DNA from: Desulfobulbaceae bacterium
GTDB taxonomy: Bacteria; Desulfobacterota; Desulfobulbia; Desulfobulbales; SURF-16
DNA length: 9,426 nucleotides
NCBI GenBank assembly: GCA_024763495.1
Contig: JANTFJ010000082.1
Coordinates: forward strand, 1-9,426
Direction of reading: 5' to 3'
Both the position numbers and the translations under genes were made by a program. The notes under the pieces are model-generated. The model searched no databases. It was not told where the DNA came from and saw only the letters and a program-made list of their open reading frames with translations. This document shows positions 7,069 to 9,426 of this stretch, piece by piece (position 1 is the first letter of the stretch; every line of letters starts with the position of its first letter).

Positions 7069-7236
7069 TCAACAGGCGATCATTATTGAGCTGCCAGAGG
7101 CCTCTTTTTTCAAACCGAGTCTTGGGAAAAAGCGTAGAATCTTTAGGACTCTTTTCAGTACCCTCCGGGTGAAAGTGCCTTGAAATAACTCGCTGTAAAT
7201 AGTTTTAAAATTACGTCTCCAGTTCGAAGTCGGAGT
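7069..7236 (-). pseudogene. Possible coding remnant (C-terminal-like fragment)
   Basis: A 55-codon open stretch on the minus strand runs between a TAA (7239-7237) and a TGA (7071-7069) and has no start codon. It contains NFKTIYSELFQ and a basic tail TRRVLKRVLKILRF. The first part loosely resembles HFRSWYIKLRE (residues 428-438) of the intact radical SAM protein, so it may belong to the same decayed paralogue, separated from 6221-6834 by the REP insertions. The similarity is short and the length is possible by chance. Confidence 0.28.
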
Positions 7237-7306
7237 TTATGCTCTGTTTTTTAGAGCGCTTATCTCTTGTTTTTTGTTACAGCCTCTCAGAAGTAAGGAA
7301 CTGAAA
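7237..7306. other. Intergenic region after the B12-type radical SAM gene
   Basis: A GCTCT..AGAGC stem with a T-rich loop (about 7240-7256) is present, but with no U-tract in the direction of transcription it is not a convincing terminator. Otherwise I see nothing in this stretch. Confidence 0.3.
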
Positions 7307-9229
7307 TTATGCGTTTGTCGATTCAAAAAGGCGATTCCACGACAGCAGCCTTTCCAACTCTACACCTACGTTCAGGATAAAAATTTCAGCTTTTTTGTAT
7401 TCAATCCAAGGTAAAATTATGAAGATAGCGTTAATATGCCTCTTTATGTTTTCCAGATTTAGGGGCTCTACCGTTTTACCCATAAACTTGTTGCCAAGTA
7501 TGAAATTTCGGCTGTCAAGTACGGCTGCCAAGTTCAGGCCATTCAATGATATGTCTTTTTTAAATACCGAAAAATATCTGTCCATCGCCGGGAGTAATAC
7601 TACGGGGTGACGGAGATCTTTGACAGCGTCAATTTTAGCCTGAAAATCAGTAAAGAATGGTTTGATATGTGGTATATCCCTGGGTAATAAATGCATCTTA
7701 CGGCAACAGTTGGGGCAGAGAAAGTTAACTCCCCGCATACCTATTGGAGAGTTAAGGTTGATGTTGCTGTCGATTCCCGCCTCAGGTGGATACCGAAAGG
7801 TCTTTTTCAGTAAGTAGTCGCACGAAGGACATTCAATTATTAGACGGGACTGCCAGTTATTCGTCGCCTCTCCCCGAACTTCAACTGCTCGTTTACGGTG
7901 GTTCAAATCGTTTATTTCTCTCAATTTGATATACCAGGAACGGAAATGCTCATCGTTCATGGAAGTCATGTTTATATGGTCCTTATATAAATAACGAGAT
8001 ATATTGCATTGACTTCGTATGAACCGCACCTTGTCCTTGATGAGACCCTTCTTTTGGGCATAGTCAAATATCTGGGTGCCAGCGTATGGAATTACTGCGG
8101 ACCAATCAACAAAATAAAGCTCATTATCCTGTTGAAAACTCAATGATTCTTCTAATGTTTCCTTGGTCTCTGCGGGATCACCAAATAAAAAGTTAGCCTG
8201 AAAACCTATATTTTCTTCACGCAGCATCCGGACGGCGCGGGCAATATCGGAAGTGGTGATTTGTTTCCGCATACTGCGAAGTATAATATCCGAGCCGCTC
8301 TCAAAGCCCAGGGATATGAAATTACAGCCTGATTTTTTCATCAATCTGAGCAAATCATTATTTAATTGATCTACTCGCAATTGACAAAACCATTTTATAT
8401 CAAGATTCTTCTCAACAAGAAGCTGGAAGAATCTTAGCATTCGATTCTGGTCGGCGGAGAACAGCTCGTCATAAATATAAAAATTGTTGATTCCATACTC
8501 CTTGATGTAACGTTCTATCTGGGTGACAACAATATCTATACTGACAGTTTTATACTTCCCCATTCCTGCGTGGTGGCAGAAGGTACAATGAAAGGGACAC
8601 GAGCGGCTGGCAATCATTGGTATTGAACGGCCCATATCATAGCGCGTAAGATGATAACTGGTCTGTTGCTCTCCCTGGAGGGCCAGATGCTGCCGCATAT
8701 CCATCATATTCAGATCCGGAGCGGGTAGGGAATCCAGATTTTCAACTTTGGGGCCTTGACCGGTAAAAATCGGCTCAAGTTCCTTCCAATACCAGATGCC
8801 TGCCACCGTATGCGGGGAAGCTGCTCCCATAATGGATCGTATAAGGTTGGTGAAAATTATTTCTCCCTCGCCAACCACCATGAAATCTGGTTTCAGCGTT
8901 CGCATGACCAGTTCTGCTTCACAGGAGGTAATGCCTCCGCCCAGAACTATTGGAATCTGCGCAGAAATTTGTCTGACTAACTGTATAAGTTTCTCAATTT
9001 CATTAAAACAGATGGTGAGACCGCCAATACCTATGATGTTATAATCATTCTCCTTGATTTTATCTCGAAGCGCATTGTACCTGTCTGAAGCCGGAAAGTG
9101 ATTCAGGTTTAGTCCTTCCACCTGATATCCCTGCCCCCTTGCGTAGGCTCCCACATAGGCTAACCCCAGCGGAAAATATAGTGTGTTGACTTCCGGGGAG
9201 TATGAGGGGGCGATTAAAAGTATCTTCAT
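7307..9229 (-). CDS. B12-binding-type radical SAM enzyme with zinc-ribbon and Rossmann-like C-terminal module
   Basis: This is a 640-aa protein. Residues 1-175 form a cobalamin-binding-like domain (IIGIGGLT at 65-72, IVLGGG at 94-99, VVGEGE at 118-123) without a DxHxxG histidine, as is usual for class B radical SAM methyltransferases. The radical SAM core follows, with C211, C215 and C218 (CPFHCTFC), YIYDELF (251-257) and GFESGSD (308-314). Unusually, it continues with CPSC (467-470) and CPNCC (505-509), a likely zinc ribbon, and then residues 540-615 (VVLLPAMDRYF, AAVLDSR, IFIILPW). These resemble the small Rossmann-like C-terminal domain of some sugar C-methyltransferases. The ATG is at 9229 with no clear Shine-Dalgarno. 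It is the first gene after the right terminal repeat. A methyl transfer or related radical step is likely; the substrate is unknown. Confidence 0.9.
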   Translation of the reverse strand: MKILLIAPSYSPEVNTLYFPLGLAYVGAYARGQGYQVEGLNLNHFPASDRYNALRDKIKENDYNIIGIGGLTICFNEIEKLIQLVRQISAQIPIVLGGGITSCEAELVMRTLKPDFMVVGEGEIIFTNLIRSIMGAASPHTVAGIWYWKELEPIFTGQGPKVENLDSLPAPDLNMMDMRQHLALQGEQQTSYHLTRYDMGRSIPMIASRSCPFHCTFCHHAGMGKYKTVSIDIVVTQIERYIKEYGINNFYIYDELFSADQNRMLRFFQLLVEKNLDIKWFCQLRVDQLNNDLLRLMKKSGCNFISLGFESGSDIILRSMRKQITTSDIARAVRMLREENIGFQANFLFGDPAETKETLEESLSFQQDNELYFVDWSAVIPYAGTQIFDYAQKKGLIKDKVRFIRSQCNISRYLYKDHINMTSMNDEHFRSWYIKLREINDLNHRKRAVEVRGEATNNWQSRLIIECPSCDYLLKKTFRYPPEAGIDSNINLNSPIGMRGVNFLCPNCCRKMHLLPRDIPHIKPFFTDFQAKIDAVKDLRHPVVLLPAMDRYFSVFKKDISLNGLNLAAVLDSRNFILGNKFMGKTVEPLNLENIKRHINAIFIILPWIEYKKAEIFILNVGVELERLLSWNRLFESTNA

Positions 9230-9274
9230 GGGAATTAATATTTCTTGTATTTCTCTAACCCACTAAAGTGGAGG

Positions 9275-9314
9275 TGGTCGTAGAACTTATTAGGATAAGT
9301 GCCTTGGTCGTAGA
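9275..9314. promoter_or_regulatory. Leader direct repeat with hairpin
   Basis: TGGTCGTAGA occurs at 9275-9284 and again at 9305-9314, 30 bp apart, and flanks the perfect stem ACTTAT-TAGG-ATAAGT (9285-9300). A further palindrome, CCACTAAAGTGG, lies at 9260-9271. These sit between the right terminal repeat and the first gene, where an operator or leader structure would be expected. The repeat is exact, but a regulatory role is inference. I could not place a convincing -35/-10 pair. Confidence 0.45.
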
Positions 9315-9330
9315 GATAACTATCTTATTT

Positions 9331-9426
9331 CGTAACTGCTCACAGGGCACCGCATTTTTCCGCGATCAGCCTGTCTTACATAGCACCAGTATGCTGCGCC
9401 AGTCTGATCACGAAAATCTACGGCAC
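9331..9426. repeat. Right terminal inverted repeat (96 bp)
   Basis: This is the partner of 2-97 in inverted orientation. It reaches the last base of the window, so one more terminal base may lie outside: the left copy has an extra G at position 1. Identical blocks are the outer 17 nt and inner 25 nt. The inner boundary is sharp: beyond CAGTTACG (minus strand) the two flanks no longer align convincingly. All genes are transcribed away from this end, so it lies at the promoter side of the gene set. Confidence 0.9.
9346..9426 (-). other. Extended hairpin in right terminal repeat
   Basis: The minus strand, read inward, forms the same hairpin as the left end. The outer stem is identical in sequence, then GATCAG pairs with CTGATC, CTG with CAG, and a CATA/TATG stem closes the tip. 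Several pairs differ from the left copy by compensatory changes (9409/9364, 9401/9372, 9398/9375, 9392/9380). Three pairs present on the left are lost here. The folded strand is the one that would be transcribed into the gene set, so an RNA copy could sit in its 5' leader. Confidence 0.78.

Noticed and set aside
6871..7183. Plus-strand open frames of about 70 codons in the repeat region
   Set aside because: They run through REP-like palindromes, lack ribosome sites and have no recognisable protein features.
7215..7236. CTCCAGTTCGAAGTCGGAG, resembling a tRNA T-arm
   Set aside because: The stem has a mismatch and the surrounding sequence does not supply D-arm, anticodon or acceptor stems, so there is no tRNA here.
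1..9426. CRISPR array or toxin-antitoxin pair
   Set aside because: No regularly spaced repeats and no paired small genes were found on either strand.

Overview
The window is a 9.4 kb block with about 96-bp imperfect inverted repeats at its two ends (2-97 and 9331-9426). The repeats enclose one set of biosynthetic genes, all on the minus strand, with no transposase, integrase or other mobility gene inside. Moderate GC content, proteobacterial enzyme families and several REP-like repeats beginning with GTAG (6841-7065) suggest a Gram-negative bacterium, possibly a gammaproteobacterium. That is a weak inference; no rRNA, tRNA or housekeeping gene is present to settle it.

Reading in the direction of transcription (right to left), the layout is as follows. 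The right terminal repeat is followed by a short leader with a 10-bp direct repeat and a small hairpin (9275-9314). Next comes a B12-binding-type radical SAM enzyme carrying an extra C-terminal zinc-ribbon and Rossmann-like module (7307-9229). A gene-poor stretch (6141-7306) follows; it holds REP-like inverted pairs and a broken second copy of that same C-terminal module (6221-6834). Then five tightly packed genes follow: a radical SAM protein with an auxiliary-cluster domain (5076-6140), a DegT/DnrJ/EryC1/StrS PLP aminotransferase (3970-5079), a second, paralogous radical SAM protein (2917-3960), a NodU/CmcH/TobZ-type carbamoyltransferase (1195-2901) and a third SPASM-type radical SAM protein (158-1198). 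Two of the junctions are 4-base start/stop overlaps (ATGA, GTGA) and the others are 9-15 bp, so these five genes are probably one operon.

Taken together, four radical SAM enzymes, an aminotransferase and an O-carbamoyltransferase look like a pathway that tailors a sugar, aminocyclitol or nucleoside-like small molecule by radical oxidation or epimerisation, amination, possible C-methylation and carbamoylation. The substrate cannot be read from the sequence. There is no glycosyltransferase, transporter, regulator or obvious precursor peptide.

The most unusual signal is in the ends. Each terminal repeat folds by itself into an extended hairpin of about 80 nt. Where the two copies differ, four base pairs have changed on both sides so that pairing is kept, and five G.T wobbles are shared. 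This suggests that the ends are used as folded single strands (DNA or RNA) rather than only as double-stranded transposase sites. The whole could be a passenger-only mobile cassette moved in trans.
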